Source of the DNA: Bacillota bacterium
GTDB lineage: Bacteria > Bacillota > Sulfobacillia > Sulfobacillales > JAIMBI01
Length of the DNA: 58,707 nucleotides
Assembly (NCBI GenBank): GCA_021795575.1
Contig: JAJYPH010000003.1
Location: 1-58,707 of the forward strand
Direction: 5' to 3'
Shown here in pieces: positions 50,993 to 58,707 of this stretch; the first letter of the stretch is position 1; each line of letters starts with the position of its first letter. The notes beneath the pieces are model-generated. The model worked only from the letters and a program-made list of their open reading frames with translations. It was not told the DNA's origin and made no database searches. The translations under genes and the position numbers were made by a program.

Positions 50993-51532
50993 CTATCCCG
51001 GCTCCGTCAACCCCTCGACCGGTTCCGGCGCCGGGGGCAGGGCGGCCAAATTTTCTAGGCCAAACACTTCCAAAAACCGCTCGGTGGTGGCGTACAAAAT
51101 CGGACGGCCGGGAACCTCCTTGCGGCCCACTTCCGCCACCAGGCCGCGCGACACGAGCGTGTCCACCGCGTGATCCGAGCTTACGCCGCGCAACGTGTCG
51201 ATTTCCAACCGGGTCACGGGCTGTCGATACGCCACCACCGCGAGCACTTCCCACGCGGCCGTCGACAGCCGCTCCGGAACGCGGCGGCCGGTCGCCCGTA
51301 CGATCCATGCCGCCGCGGGCCCCGACAGGACAAGCTGCCACCCGTGCGCGACGGCGCGCACCTTAAGCGGCGTCGCCGCCAGCGACCGAGCCGCACGCTC
51401 GGCCAGAACGGGCAGGGCGGCGGCATCCACCTCCAGCAGGTCCGCCAGCTGGTCCGCCGGGATCGGGTCCCCACTCGTGAACAGCACGGCCACAAAGCGC
51501 TCCACTGGCTCCCGGTCCGGACTGTCCTCCAC
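50993..51532 (-). CDS. scpB: Segregation and condensation protein B
   Basis: ScpB is a winged-helix dimer that bridges ScpA in the SMC complex. The 179-residue protein shows FVAVLFTSGDPIPADQLADL and STAAWEVLAVVAYRQPVTRL (about 91-110) followed by EIDTLRGVSSDHAVDTLVSRGLV, the family signatures. It lies 36 nt after scpA. Confidence 0.93.
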   Translation of the reverse strand: MEDSPDREPVERFVAVLFTSGDPIPADQLADLLEVDAAALPVLAERAARSLAATPLKVRAVAHGWQLVLSGPAAAWIVRATGRRVPERLSTAAWEVLAVVAYRQPVTRLEIDTLRGVSSDHAVDTLVSRGLVAEVGRKEVPGRPILYATTERFLEVFGLENLAALPPAPEPVEGLTEPG

Positions 51533-51568
51533 GCGCGCACCCCCCTCTATTTTCCGCCCTGCGCGGCG

Positions 51569-52291
51569 CTAGCGTGTGCGCTCGCGCCGTGCCGGTCGCG
51601 CCACAATGCGAAGGGTCAGCGGGCCGAAGCTGTGGCGCTGGCTTGGAGCCAGCCGCCCCCGTGACCACAGCGCCATCACCACCAGGAACTGCTCGACCTG
51701 CAGCGGCACCGGCAAGTCGGACACCAGGGTCTGGAAGTCGTCTTCCGGGGCCCGACGAATGCGCCGCAACAGGAGCAACGCCCGGCGCCACAGCGGAGGG
51801 TCCGGCGCCACCACCGCCGCGATGGGCCGCGCGTGCCGCTGAACCCGAAGGGGTGGCCACATGAGGGGCAGGCGCCACGCATGGGCGTCGCGAATTGGGG
51901 GCCATCCGGGGGCCGGCCAGCGCGCCGGCCCGGGCATCACGGGACCCTGGTGGGCCGTGATGGTGCGCAGGCTCGCCACCGCCTCCTGGACCCAGGGCCG
52001 TCCATCGAACACGTCGTCGTCTTCCGGGTCCTCCTCGCGCTCGGCCAACAGCTCCCGCATCTTTCGCCCCAGCACCCATGCCGCCACCGGCATCTCGTCG
52101 GCAATGCGGTCCACGCCGTCCAACGTGCGCCAATGCTGGCGCAGCTGCTGGATCAAAAGCGTGGCCGAGATGCCCAACGCTGCCAAGGTTCGGCGCTTCA
52201 ACCGCGATGCCAGGTCCGAAAGGCTGCCCTGGTAGGGACCCAGCGAGATGGGCGGCGCGGCCCGCCCTGGCGTTCCGTCGTCGTGCACCAA
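51569..52291 (-). CDS. scpA: Segregation and condensation protein A
   Basis: ScpA is the kleisin that closes the SMC ring and is needed for chromosome condensation and segregation. The 240-residue protein has the N-terminal SLGPYQGSLSDLASRLKRRT and ADEMPVAAWVLGRKMRELL (about 66-84) and a C-terminal winged helix (VEQFLVVMALWSRGRLAPSQ). It diverges from typical ScpA in the middle, but scpB adjacency makes it sure. Start is TTG at 52291 or GTG at 52288 behind GGCGGAG. Confidence 0.85.
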   Translation of the reverse strand: MVHDDGTPGRAAPPISLGPYQGSLSDLASRLKRRTLAALGISATLLIQQLRQHWRTLDGVDRIADEMPVAAWVLGRKMRELLAEREEDPEDDDVFDGRPWVQEAVASLRTITAHQGPVMPGPARWPAPGWPPIRDAHAWRLPLMWPPLRVQRHARPIAAVVAPDPPLWRRALLLLRRIRRAPEDDFQTLVSDLPVPLQVEQFLVVMALWSRGRLAPSQRHSFGPLTLRIVARPARRERTR

Positions 52292-52707
52292 GACTGCTCC
52301 GCCTTCCCGCCAGCTTTCCTCTGTCTCCGTCTGGCCTGCCTCTATCGTGCTGGGGCCCTCGCGCTACCCTACCACACGCGTCACACCCCGTGGACAGCGG
52401 CTGCGCCACCCACGACCACCGCCAGTTGACCCCGTGAGCACCGAGGGGGAGCCAGGCCCTCCCGAGCATCACAGGCCCGTAGGGCTCCCGACGATACCGG
52501 CCGAGGGCCGCCTTGACGCGGGACCCCAACCCCCGGGGGCGAAGCTTCGCCACCCTCTCCCCCTCCTCCTGCCCCGATGCCCTGTCCCGGAAGGGCTCTT
52601 CGAGTCAGGACACGGTCCACATCAACCATACAGGGACCCGCTCCAACCACCGGCAGCCAGAATCGCTGTGACTTCGTGTCTACCCTAGGACGATTGGACT
52701 GAGGACC
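52292..52707. other. Intergenic region, no supported gene
   Basis: Only short frames cross this region, with no ribosome binding sites and no motifs. No terminator or promoter of good quality was found. It forms the left part of the 1.7-kb gap in coding. Confidence 0.45.
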
Positions 52708-53878
52708 GTGCGCCATGCCGAACCGATGAATTCGCTACGAGCTCTCGCGAGCCCGCTCCGCTCGCGACGGTGCCCACGGATGGGGCTGGTGAGCTTAGCC
52801 ATGCTTCCCCTTGCTAGCTGGGGTGCGACACCCGCAGCGACCGGCGCCGTGCCGAGGTCCGCCCCGGCACGCATCGCCAATGGGTGCTTCGGCCCTTTGG
52901 CGGCCAGGCTTTGAGGGTTCTGCCACGCGGGACCAAGTTCTGGGTCGTCGTGAAGACGCCCCACGGCGGCGGCGTGACGATGACCGGTTGCACCCGTCCC
53001 CATCCCCCGTTCCCCGCGCGGCCGCCTGTTCGGCGGCCGGCTTCCTCCCGCCGGTTGGACCGGCTCTCAGGGTAGCGGGTTGCCGGCACGGTGGGATGCG
53101 CCACCATCACCGGCAGGCACCAGCGCCACTGCCGACCGTCGTAGGCGGACGTCAAGACGTCACCGTCGCCGGATCCCCGTGGCGGTTGCTCGGGCTTGGC
53201 GCAGGCGCCTCCCGGATCCCTATCGTGCTATCGAGACAAAACCGGTCTCGCCGTAAGCCTCGCGCAGCCTCTGTGGGTGACGGGCAACACGGCGGGGAAG
53301 GGCGGTGTGGCTGTACCGCGCCTCGACGGGGGGAGAACCTCGCCCCGGGTCCCTCGCGGTGCCCAAGGCTTGGGCGCCGGCGCAGTTGGCCTCGTATCCC
53401 CCGTCTGGGCCTCCGCGCACCCAGGGCGATCTGCTGGTCACGGTGGACGGCACCCCAGTCACCGGTATCACGGTATCCGGGGCCCGCGGTGTGAAAAAGA
53501 CGTGGACCTTCGCCGCCTCCATACCCGCACCAGCCGTGTTGAGGGCTAGCCTCAGCCTGGCGGTCTCAAAGCCCTGCCCGGTGGGGATCACGATCGGGCG
53601 GAGTCTGCGGACACGTAAGGACGGTGGTTGTGACTGGCGCGTTCCATGGCGGTGGACCCCGGGCTGGGCGTTGGCCGACGTGAGTCTTTTCGGACGAAAG
53701 GAGGGCGCTTGCCTAGCCGTACGCGGCTACGGCCCCATCGTCGACTACGGCGTGGGGCAAATCGTCAACGGCGGGTGGACTGGGACTGACAGCGGATACG
53801 GGCTGAGAGCCGCCCCGCCCGCTGGGCCGGGGTCCCCAGCCACAGCGCCCGTCACCGGTGGCGTATTCATGAAACGTG
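52708..53878 (+). pseudogene. Degenerate gene for a secreted protein
   Basis: A start at 52708 or 52726 leads into a signal-like stretch (GLVSLAMLPLASWG) and stops at 52914. Protein-like text then continues in other plus-strand frames: KFWVVVKTPHGGG (near 52940), LPTVVGGRQDVTVAG (near 53130), and DLLVTVDGTPVTGI (near 53425), before it fades. At least three frameshifts would be needed. The pieces look like beta-rich secreted sequence. A new frame-shifted gene or chance are the alternatives. Confidence 0.35.
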
Positions 53879-53980
53879 GTCGCCGACTGCACGCCGGCCA
53901 GCCTCCACCGCGCCTGCCCGTCAACAACCTGCTGTGGTCCCTCGTCGGAGCGCAGCGTCCGGCTGCTCAGGGGTCAGCGC

Positions 53981-54586
53981 TCAGCGCGGGCGGCGCCCTG
54001 CCCGGTCCAAGACGGCCGCCAGCGCGGCCCGCGTCGCGGGAACGCCATCGCCCAGGGCGTCCTGCCCCTGCATCTTCCCCGGGTCACCGAGACCGACGAT
54101 CACCACGCCCGGCGCCGCGTCGCGCAGCACGTCCACCGTATCGCCCAACAGCGGCCCGTTCGCTGAGCGACCATCCTTGTCTACCGCCCCGCCGGACTCG
54201 TGCGCGGTTTGATCCACCGACACGTCGGGCACCACCCCGTCGACGCCCCGGGTATTCGAGGCCACCGCCACCACGCCCAGCACGCGGACCCGGTCGTCAT
54301 GCAGCAGATCGGCCAGCACCACCTCACCGGCGCCCGCGCCCCCGTCGCCCTGGTCGTCCACCATCACGACCACGGGGCCATGCGACGCGGCGCGGGCGGT
54401 CTCGATGATCCGCTCCGCATCCACCGGCGTCGGGTTGCCACGGGATATGGCCACCGGCACGAGACCCAGCGAGGCACTGGCCGCTTGGACGGCATGCCAG
54501 GCCGTGCGATCGCCATCCGTCACGACGATCATCTCCACGGGCCGGCTGCGCGCCTTGTCGGTGCGTAGGTCACGCGTCGCAGTCAT
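53981..54586 (-). CDS. spoVAEA: Stage V sporulation protein AE-A
   Basis: SpoVAEA is a soluble part of the spore dipicolinic-acid uptake and release channel complex. The 201-residue protein has MIVVTDGDRTAWHAVQAA (19-36), GNPTPVDAERII (50-61), VVAVASNTRGVDGVVPD, SGGAVDKDGRSANG, GDTVDVL and VGLGDPGKMQG, all of this family. GAAAGGGGGG precedes the ATG. It follows spoVAEB by 107 nt. Confidence 0.85.
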   Translation of the reverse strand: MTATRDLRTDKARSRPVEMIVVTDGDRTAWHAVQAASASLGLVPVAISRGNPTPVDAERIIETARAASHGPVVVMVDDQGDGGAGAGEVVLADLLHDDRVRVLGVVAVASNTRGVDGVVPDVSVDQTAHESGGAVDKDGRSANGPLLGDTVDVLRDAAPGVVIVGLGDPGKMQGQDALGDGVPATRAALAAVLDRAGRRPR

Positions 54587-54693
54587 TGGTGCCCCCCTTT
54601 CGTCCTCGCGCTTGCGTCGCTCCCGCTGCTTCGCCCACCTGGGGCTTCCTCCGCTGGCTGGTCACGACGGTCCACCATGAAAAGCCTCACACG

Positions 54694-55050
54694 CTACCCG
54701 CGCGGGTTGAACACCAGCGCCGCGGCCAGGGAAAACAGCACCGCGGCCTTGATGCCGCCGGCGGCCGCCGTGAGGCCCCCCGTCAGCAAACCCAAGACCC
54801 CCTCGGTCTGCGTCGCGCGGTCAATACCCTCCACCATGGTGTAGCCGAAGCCCGGCAGCGGAACCGTCGCACCGGCGCCCGCCCACTTGACCAGCGGGCC
54901 GTACCACCCGAGCCCGCCCGTGAGGGCGCCCAGCACCACAAAGAGCACCATGACATGGGCGGCCGTGATGCGGCCCACGTCCACCACCAGCTGCGCCAGG
55001 ACGCACAACACCCCGCCTACAGCAAACGCAATCAGCAGGCCGGTGATCAT
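54694..55050 (-). CDS. spoVAEB: Stage V sporulation protein AE-B
   Basis: The 118-residue membrane protein has four helices with MITGLLIAFAVGGVLCVLAQ and PGFGYTMVEGIDRATQTEGV, matching SpoVAEb. It is paralogous to SpoVAC, with which it forms the channel for calcium dipicolinate. Its ATG overlaps the spoVAD stop (ATGA). Confidence 0.9.
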   Translation of the reverse strand: MITGLLIAFAVGGVLCVLAQLVVDVGRITAAHVMVLFVVLGALTGGLGWYGPLVKWAGAGATVPLPGFGYTMVEGIDRATQTEGVLGLLTGGLTAAAGGIKAAVLFSLAAALVFNPRG

Positions 55051-56036
55051 GGCCGGCCCGCCTCCAGTTCAATCACATGCGCGACCGCCGGAATGGACTC
55101 CCCCTGTTGATAGCTGGTCGGAGAAAACAGGGCGCCGGTAGCCGCCACCAGGACCCGATGCCACTCGCCCGCCTCCACCCGCGGCATGATGTGGCCGGCG
55201 ACGACGGCCGCCACGCAGCCCGTGCCCGATCCGCCGTTGTGGACATCCTGCTCGGGGCGGTACAGCGAGCGCCCGCAGTCGTCATGCACGCGCACAAAGG
55301 CCGTGTCATTGGCCAAATCACACAAAATCCCGCTGCCCACCACGCCCAGGTCGCCCGTGAAGACCCGGTCGTAGTCGTCCCAGCGGGCATGCACCGCCGC
55401 CAGATGGCGCTGCAGCGAATCCCAGGCCGCCGGCGCCATCGCCGTACCCATATCCATGGGGTCGGTGCTGCCCGGGTCCACCACCCGACCCACGGTAAAG
55501 GCGCGCAGTTGAACTCGGCCCGTGCCCTGGGTGAGCGCCAGTGCCCCGGCGGCGGTGGCCGTCCAGCTGGCCGTCGGGGTCCGTTGATAGCCAAACTCAA
55601 CCGGAAACCGGAACTGGCGCTCCACGGCCAAGTGGTGGCTCCACGCCCCGGCCACGACACGCGCCGACCCGCGGTCGCACCAAAGACCCGCCAACCCCAC
55701 CGCCTCGGCGAAGCTGGCGCAGGCGGCAAACACCCCCAGCGTCGGCTGATGGTGCTGTCGCGCGGCGAAGTTGGTGGACACCAGCTGGTCCAGCAAGTCG
55801 CCGCCCACCACGACGTCCACCGCCTCCAGGGGCCAGCCGCCGTCGTGAGCCGCGCCTTCGAGCGCCTGCACGGCCATCTTGGCTTCCGCCGCTTCCCAGG
55901 TGGTCTCCCCGGCCAGATCGTCGTTCCACACCTGATCGAAGGCAGCGGCCAGCGGCCCCTGGCCCTCCCGGGCGCCGCCGGCAGCGAAGTGCCCCACCAC
56001 GGCCACCTGCTCAAACTGCCGCGTGCTCCGGCTCAC
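55047..56036 (-). CDS. spoVAD: Stage V sporulation protein AD
   Basis: SpoVAD is a thiolase-fold dipicolinate-binding protein of the spore inner membrane. The 329-residue protein has VFAACASFAEAVGLAGLW (the thiolase nucleophile-elbow region), GVVGSGILCDLA and GSGTGCVAAVVAGHI near the end, typical of SpoVAD. A GTG start overlaps the spoVAC stop (GTGA). Longer upstream frames belong to the spoVAC shadow. Confidence 0.92.
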   Translation of the reverse strand: MSRSTRQFEQVAVVGHFAAGGAREGQGPLAAAFDQVWNDDLAGETTWEAAEAKMAVQALEGAAHDGGWPLEAVDVVVGGDLLDQLVSTNFAARQHHQPTLGVFAACASFAEAVGLAGLWCDRGSARVVAGAWSHHLAVERQFRFPVEFGYQRTPTASWTATAAGALALTQGTGRVQLRAFTVGRVVDPGSTDPMDMGTAMAPAAWDSLQRHLAAVHARWDDYDRVFTGDLGVVGSGILCDLANDTAFVRVHDDCGRSLYRPEQDVHNGGSGTGCVAAVVAGHIMPRVEAGEWHRVLVAATGALFSPTSYQQGESIPAVAHVIELEAGRP

Positions 56037-56497
56037 GAACCGACCAACAGCCGCACCACGCCCACCAGGAACGCGGAGCCGAGGCCATACGCCAAGACCG
56101 GGCCGGCCACGGTGAACAGCTTGGCTCCCACCCCCAGCACTAAGCCTTCCCGCCGGTGCTCCATGGCCGGAGCCACCATGGCGTTGGCAAATCCACTGAT
56201 GGGTAAAGCCCCCCCCATCCCCCCGGACCGCACGAGGCGGTCGTACAGCCCCAGTCCCGTCAAGAGAGCCCCCAGCCCTACCATCACCACGGCGGTCGGC
56301 GACGCGGCCCTGGTGGCGGTCTGTCCATGGGCCTCGAAAAAATCCGTCACCAGCTGACCCACCACACACAGCGCACCGCCCACCACGAACGCGCGGACGG
56401 CATTTTGCCAGACTGGCGTCGGCGGCCGGTGCCGGGCCGCCAGCGCCAGATAATCTGCATCTTGTTGTTGGGGCACCTGCATCACTCCGCTGCGCAT
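56033..56497 (-). CDS. spoVAC: Stage V sporulation protein AC
   Basis: SpoVAC is the mechanosensitive channel subunit for dipicolinate release. The 154-residue protein has AFVVGGALCVVGQLVTDFFE (about 36-55), VMVGLGALLTGLGLYDRL and the family signature GALPISGFANAMVAPAMEHR. The start is at 56497 or at the internal ATG 56482, which has GCGGAG before it. It follows dodecin after 28 nt, so it may be transcribed through it. Confidence 0.92.
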   Translation of the reverse strand: MRSGVMQVPQQQDADYLALAARHRPPTPVWQNAVRAFVVGGALCVVGQLVTDFFEAHGQTATRAASPTAVVMVGLGALLTGLGLYDRLVRSGGMGGALPISGFANAMVAPAMEHRREGLVLGVGAKLFTVAGPVLAYGLGSAFLVGVVRLLVGS

Positions 56498-56525
56498 AGT
56501 GCGTGTCCGCTCGTCCCGTCGTCAG

Positions 56526-56747
56526 TTACGACTGATCCCGGCTGTCCACCCCAAAGGCCAGTTTGACGTCGACCTTGTATTCCGCGATCTGTCCGTTTTT
56601 CACGTCAGCGGTCCAATTGGTCACCTCCACGCCCGTGATGCCGTGCACGGTCTTTCCCGCTTCGCTGACCGCCGACTGCAGTGCCTGCTGCCATCCCTCA
56701 GACGACTCCCCCACCAGCTCAATCACTTTGGCAATCTTGGCCGCCAC
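56526..56747 (-). CDS. Dodecin-family flavin-binding protein
   Basis: Dodecins are 12-mers that store riboflavin or FMN. The GTG at 56747, after AAGGGGGAG, gives 73 residues: VAAKIAKVIELVGESSEGWQ at the start, ALQSAVSEAGKTVHGITGVE, and AEYKVDVKLAFGVD, the dodecin beta-alpha-beta-beta plan. The Trp in VTNWTAD is a candidate flavin-stacking residue. It lies between sigF and spoVAC; I know of no such arrangement. Confidence 0.85.
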   Translation of the reverse strand: MAAKIAKVIELVGESSEGWQQALQSAVSEAGKTVHGITGVEVTNWTADVKNGQIAEYKVDVKLAFGVDSRDQS

Positions 56748-56900
56748 CTGACTCCCCCTTTCGCCGGTCGCGAGCACGCAAGCCGACCGCCCTAGTCTGC
56801 CCGCCGTCTCGGACGACGTGCGTGGCGATCTCAGGGCTCCATCCCAGGTTTTGTTACGCGGCGCCGATAGGGCGGCACCAGGGATCAGGCGGACGAGGGC

Positions 56901-56920
56901 GGAATCCAAGCCCGGATTCC
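56901..56920 (-). terminator. Hairpin downstream of sigF
   Basis: GGAATCC, six bases, GGATTCC form a 7-bp perfect stem 17 nt after the sigF stop. No T tract follows, so it may be a weak terminator or a processing site before dodecin. Confidence 0.4.
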
Positions 56921-56937
56921 TTCCCGCGGGTTGCCCC

Positions 56938-57642
56938 TCAGACGCGGCGCAAGAGCCGTTCCAGCTGACGGGCAATGCGCGCCTGGCGGCGCGAAATTTC
57001 CGCCTGCGACAGCGCCAGGCGGCGACCAACCACCGCCTGGCTTTCGCCCCGGCCAAACCGCGCCGCCAGCAGGGCGCGATCGGGGGCGGGCAGCTGGGCG
57101 AGCGCCGCCTGCCAGTCGAGTCGGGCGGCCCATTCGGGTTCCCCGTCCGGAGACGGACTCTCGTGCTCGGCGGCCAAGGCGTCCAGCGACTGGACCGGGT
57201 GCATCCGGTCCAGCGTCTCCACCACCGTCGCGCGGTCCCACGACAGCTCTGCGGCCAGCTCCGCTACGGTGGGTGCGGGCTCACCGCGCGTCTGACGAGC
57301 CTCCAGGCAGGTCTGGAGCTGTCGGCGGCGTTCGGAGCCCCGCCGGCCCCAGCCATCGGCCGGGTGGTCGCGCAGCCAGTGCCGCACTTCCCCGAGCATC
57401 AAGGCGACGGCATACGTCGAGAAGGCCACTCCTCGCTCGGGGTCAAAGCGTTTTAGGGCTTTGACCAGGCCCAACGCCGCCACCTGCTCCACATCCTCGG
57501 CCTCGCCCAGTCCGCGGAACCGGCGCGCTACCAGCCCCACCAACCCCCGATGGCGCGCATACGCCTCATCCATCGCCGCCGCGTCGCCGGCGCGGAGCCG
57601 CTGGATCAGGTGGGACAGGGGCGTCGGGCGATCAGTAGCCAT
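56938..57642 (-). CDS. sigF: Forespore sigma factor F
   Basis: Sigma-F starts the forespore programme. The 234-residue protein is somewhat shorter than Bacillus SigF (255). Region 2 is DVEQVAALGLVKALKRFDPERGVAFSTYA (positions about 50-78; the two halves are AALGLVKALKRFDPERG and VAFSTYA), then the region-3 HTH and region-4 RFGRGESQAVVGRRLALSQ and QAEISRRQARI. It overlaps spoIIAB by 11 nt. Confidence 0.93.
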   Translation of the reverse strand: MATDRPTPLSHLIQRLRAGDAAAMDEAYARHRGLVGLVARRFRGLGEAEDVEQVAALGLVKALKRFDPERGVAFSTYAVALMLGEVRHWLRDHPADGWGRRGSERRRQLQTCLEARQTRGEPAPTVAELAAELSWDRATVVETLDRMHPVQSLDALAAEHESPSPDGEPEWAARLDWQAALAQLPAPDRALLAARFGRGESQAVVGRRLALSQAEISRRQARIARQLERLLRRV

Positions 57643-58075
57643 CCGGCGCCAGCGCCGCGACCGGCAGGCGCTTTTCCATCACCACACGGGTTCCCTGGCC
57701 GGGGTGACTCTCAATGACGACGTGGTCCATGAAGGTTTCCATGAACAGGATCCCCAAGCCCAAGCGCTCGCCGTCACCCCCCGCCGCCTGCCGGGCCAGC
57801 GCGACATCCTCGATGCCCCGTCCCTGGTCCGACACCACCACCTGCAGGCGGTCCTGGGACAGCGAGGCCTCTACGCGCACCCGGCCATCGCGCCGCCCGC
57901 CGTAGCCGTGCAGCACCGCGTTGGTCACCGCCTCGGACACGGCCACGCGAATCTCCTCGAGGTCCGGTACGCCAAACGGTGCCCCGGCCGCCAGCGCCGC
58001 GACCGCCAGCCGGGCCAGGCCGACGTTGTCCGGATGACTCGCCAGATCTAAGCTAAGCGAGTTCGTCTCCGCCAT
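57632..58075 (-). CDS. spoIIAB: Anti-sigma-F factor SpoIIAB
   Basis: SpoIIAB binds and inhibits sigma-F and phosphorylates SpoIIAA. The 147-residue GHKL kinase has the N box EAVTNAVLHGY, G1 DQGRGIED, and G2 GLGILFMETFMD. The start at 58075 agrees with the Bacillus length of 146. It overlaps spoIIAA by 23 nt and sigF by 11 nt. Confidence 0.94.
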   Translation of the reverse strand: MAETNSLSLDLASHPDNVGLARLAVAALAAGAPFGVPDLEEIRVAVSEAVTNAVLHGYGGRRDGRVRVEASLSQDRLQVVVSDQGRGIEDVALARQAAGGDGERLGLGILFMETFMDHVVIESHPGQGTRVVMEKRLPVAALAPDGY

Positions 58076-58421
58076 CGGCGACCACTCCCTTCTCTCGGGC
58101 CTCGCTCGCCACGCGGGGCTCCCACGCCATGATTTGCCGGACACCGGCCACCGTCAAGACGGCCGCGACGGCCGGCCGCACCCCCACCAGGTGCAGGGTG
58201 CGCCCCGCCGCTGCCAGCCGACGATACCGGCCCAGCACCACCCCCAGCCCGGTGCTGTCCAAAAAGCTGACCTGGTCAAGGTTCAGCCGCACATCCCGGT
58301 CGGGGTATCGGTCCAGCAGGGTGTCTAGCGCTGCCCGCACGTCGCGGGCGCTGGCCAAGTCCAGGTCGCGTTCCAAGCCCACGGTCAGCAGATGGGGTTC
58401 CACCCGATAGGATATCGCCAC
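58053..58421 (-). CDS. spoIIAA: Anti-anti-sigma factor SpoIIAA
   Basis: SpoIIAA frees sigma-F by binding SpoIIAB. The 122-residue STAS protein has the phosphorylated serine in SFLDSTGLGVVLGRY (about Ser56). A polypurine GGAGGAGGAGG stands upstream of the ATG. It begins the spoIIA operon; a sigma-H promoter could not be identified by eye. Confidence 0.93.
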   Translation of the reverse strand: MAISYRVEPHLLTVGLERDLDLASARDVRAALDTLLDRYPDRDVRLNLDQVSFLDSTGLGVVLGRYRRLAAAGRTLHLVGVRPAVAAVLTVAGVRQIMAWEPRVASEAREKGVVADGGDELA

Positions 58422-58465
58422 CCCGCACCGCCTCCTCCTCCATCATGTGCCACACACTGGGCGTT

Positions 58466-58495
58466 TTGACAACTGGTACCGCTTCCCCGGAATGT
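58466..58495 (+). promoter_or_regulatory. Weak promoter before the MFS gene
   Basis: A perfect TTGACA (58466-58471) is followed after 18 nt by GAATGT (58490-58495), a poor -10 box. It is the only promoter-like element before the plus-strand transporter gene. Confidence 0.3.
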
Positions 58496-58570
58496 TGGTC
58501 TGGAACCCAATGCCGCGCCCGGCCTCGACCGCTATTTTTACGGCAGAGGAGGCGGACGCGAGGGGGGGCC

Positions 58571-58707
58571 TTGAAGCGCTATCCGGGGTTCCGATGGCTG
58601 TGGATCGGTCAAATGCTTTCCCAGCTGGGCCATGCCGTGTTTTTGATCATGGGGCTTTGGGAGATTCAGCTGCGGTCGCCGTTTCGGTTGGCGGTGGCCG
58701 GGCTCGT
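58571..58707 (+). CDS. MFS transporter, truncated at the window end
   Basis: A TTG at 58571 after GAGGGGGGG opens a frame that runs off the window. The first 45 residues (FRWLWIGQMLSQLGHAVFLI, then MGLWEIQLRSPFRLAVAGL) form the first helix and loop of a major-facilitator permease. The substrate cannot be told. It is divergent from the spoIIA operon. Confidence 0.7.
   Translation, partial: MKRYPGFRWLWIGQMLSQLGHAVFLIMGLWEIQLRSPFRLAVAGL

Noticed and set aside
47283..51173. Long plus-strand frames opposite the ku/ligD and gerW genes
   Set aside because: The minus-strand products are recognised families with ribosome binding sites; the plus frames are artefacts.
1..58707. CRISPR arrays, insertion sequences, integrases or phage genes
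   Set aside because: No regularly spaced repeats, transposase motifs or phage proteins were seen.

Overview
The window comes from a very GC-rich, endospore-forming, deep-branching member of the Bacillota; its gene content recalls Symbiobacterium, Thermaerobacter or Sulfobacillus-type lineages, but no species can be named from sequence alone. Spore genes fix the group: sigF with spoIIAA/AB, spoVAC-AD-AEB-AEA, spoIVA, spmA/spmB, gerW and two alpha/beta-type SASP genes. GTG and TTG starts are common, and 1-14 nt overlaps of the ATGA, GTGA or TGATG type couple many genes. There are no rRNA genes, CRISPR arrays or insertion sequences; one tRNA-Pro(GGG) is present.

Layout. 1-3 kb (minus): rpsB-tsf-pyrH-frr translation operon. 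3.5-8.6 kb (minus): DUF4264, NUDIX, TPR lipoprotein, hflX, miaB and two membrane proteins. 8.8-13.6 kb: two SASPs, a TIGR04086-type membrane protein, surE and a DnaQ-DinG fusion helicase. 14.1-20.9 kb (minus): one clear sigma-A-type promoter in front of speD, followed by ndk, a phosphoesterase, mtnP, ahcY, mtaD, a thioesterase and a PHP protein, which looks like an S-adenosylmethionine by-product and polyamine operon. 21-24.7 kb (minus): class III aminotransferase, SRPBCC protein, glycosyltransferase and a CorA-like protein. 24.7-29.1 kb: tRNA-Pro, then a plus-strand family-5 ABC importer (binding protein and two permeases, no ATPase) with an operator-like palindrome and an attenuator-like terminator. 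29.2-37 kb (mostly minus): spoIVA, der, a membrane protein, bioY (plus), rpsA, plsC, cmk, aroH and a small zinc-ribbon gene. 37-42.8 kb: SWIM protein, pncB, ridA, ccdA-tlpA, and a small metal-handling cluster. 42.9-44 kb: spmB and spmA, arranged tail to tail. 44-49.2 kb (minus): ku, LigD ligase, LigD polymerase and an SNF2-family ATPase in one tight operon, then rhodanese and a glutaredoxin-like protein. 49.3-52.3 kb (minus): gerW, DUF2953, GNAT, scpB and scpA. 52.3-54 kb holds no intact gene but the likely remains of a secreted protein. 54-58.4 kb (minus): spoIIA operon, dodecin and the spoVA genes. The window ends in a truncated MFS transporter.

How the genes work together. SpeD makes decarboxylated SAM. 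Polyamine synthesis from it releases methylthioadenosine, which MtnP and MtaD can process, while AhcY removes S-adenosylhomocysteine. Ku, the split LigD and the SNF2 ATPase form a candidate non-homologous end-joining module suited to a spore former, and the SWIM protein is a possible partner of the SNF2 enzyme. CcdA, the TlpA-like lipoprotein, the rhodanese and the CPYC protein belong to thiol redox chemistry.

The most unusual features are the end-joining operon with its SNF2 gene, the one-promoter SAM/polyamine operon, the attenuator-like element behind the ABC binding protein, dodecin lying directly upstream of spoVA, convergent spmA/spmB, and the in-frame cmk-UGA-plsC junction.
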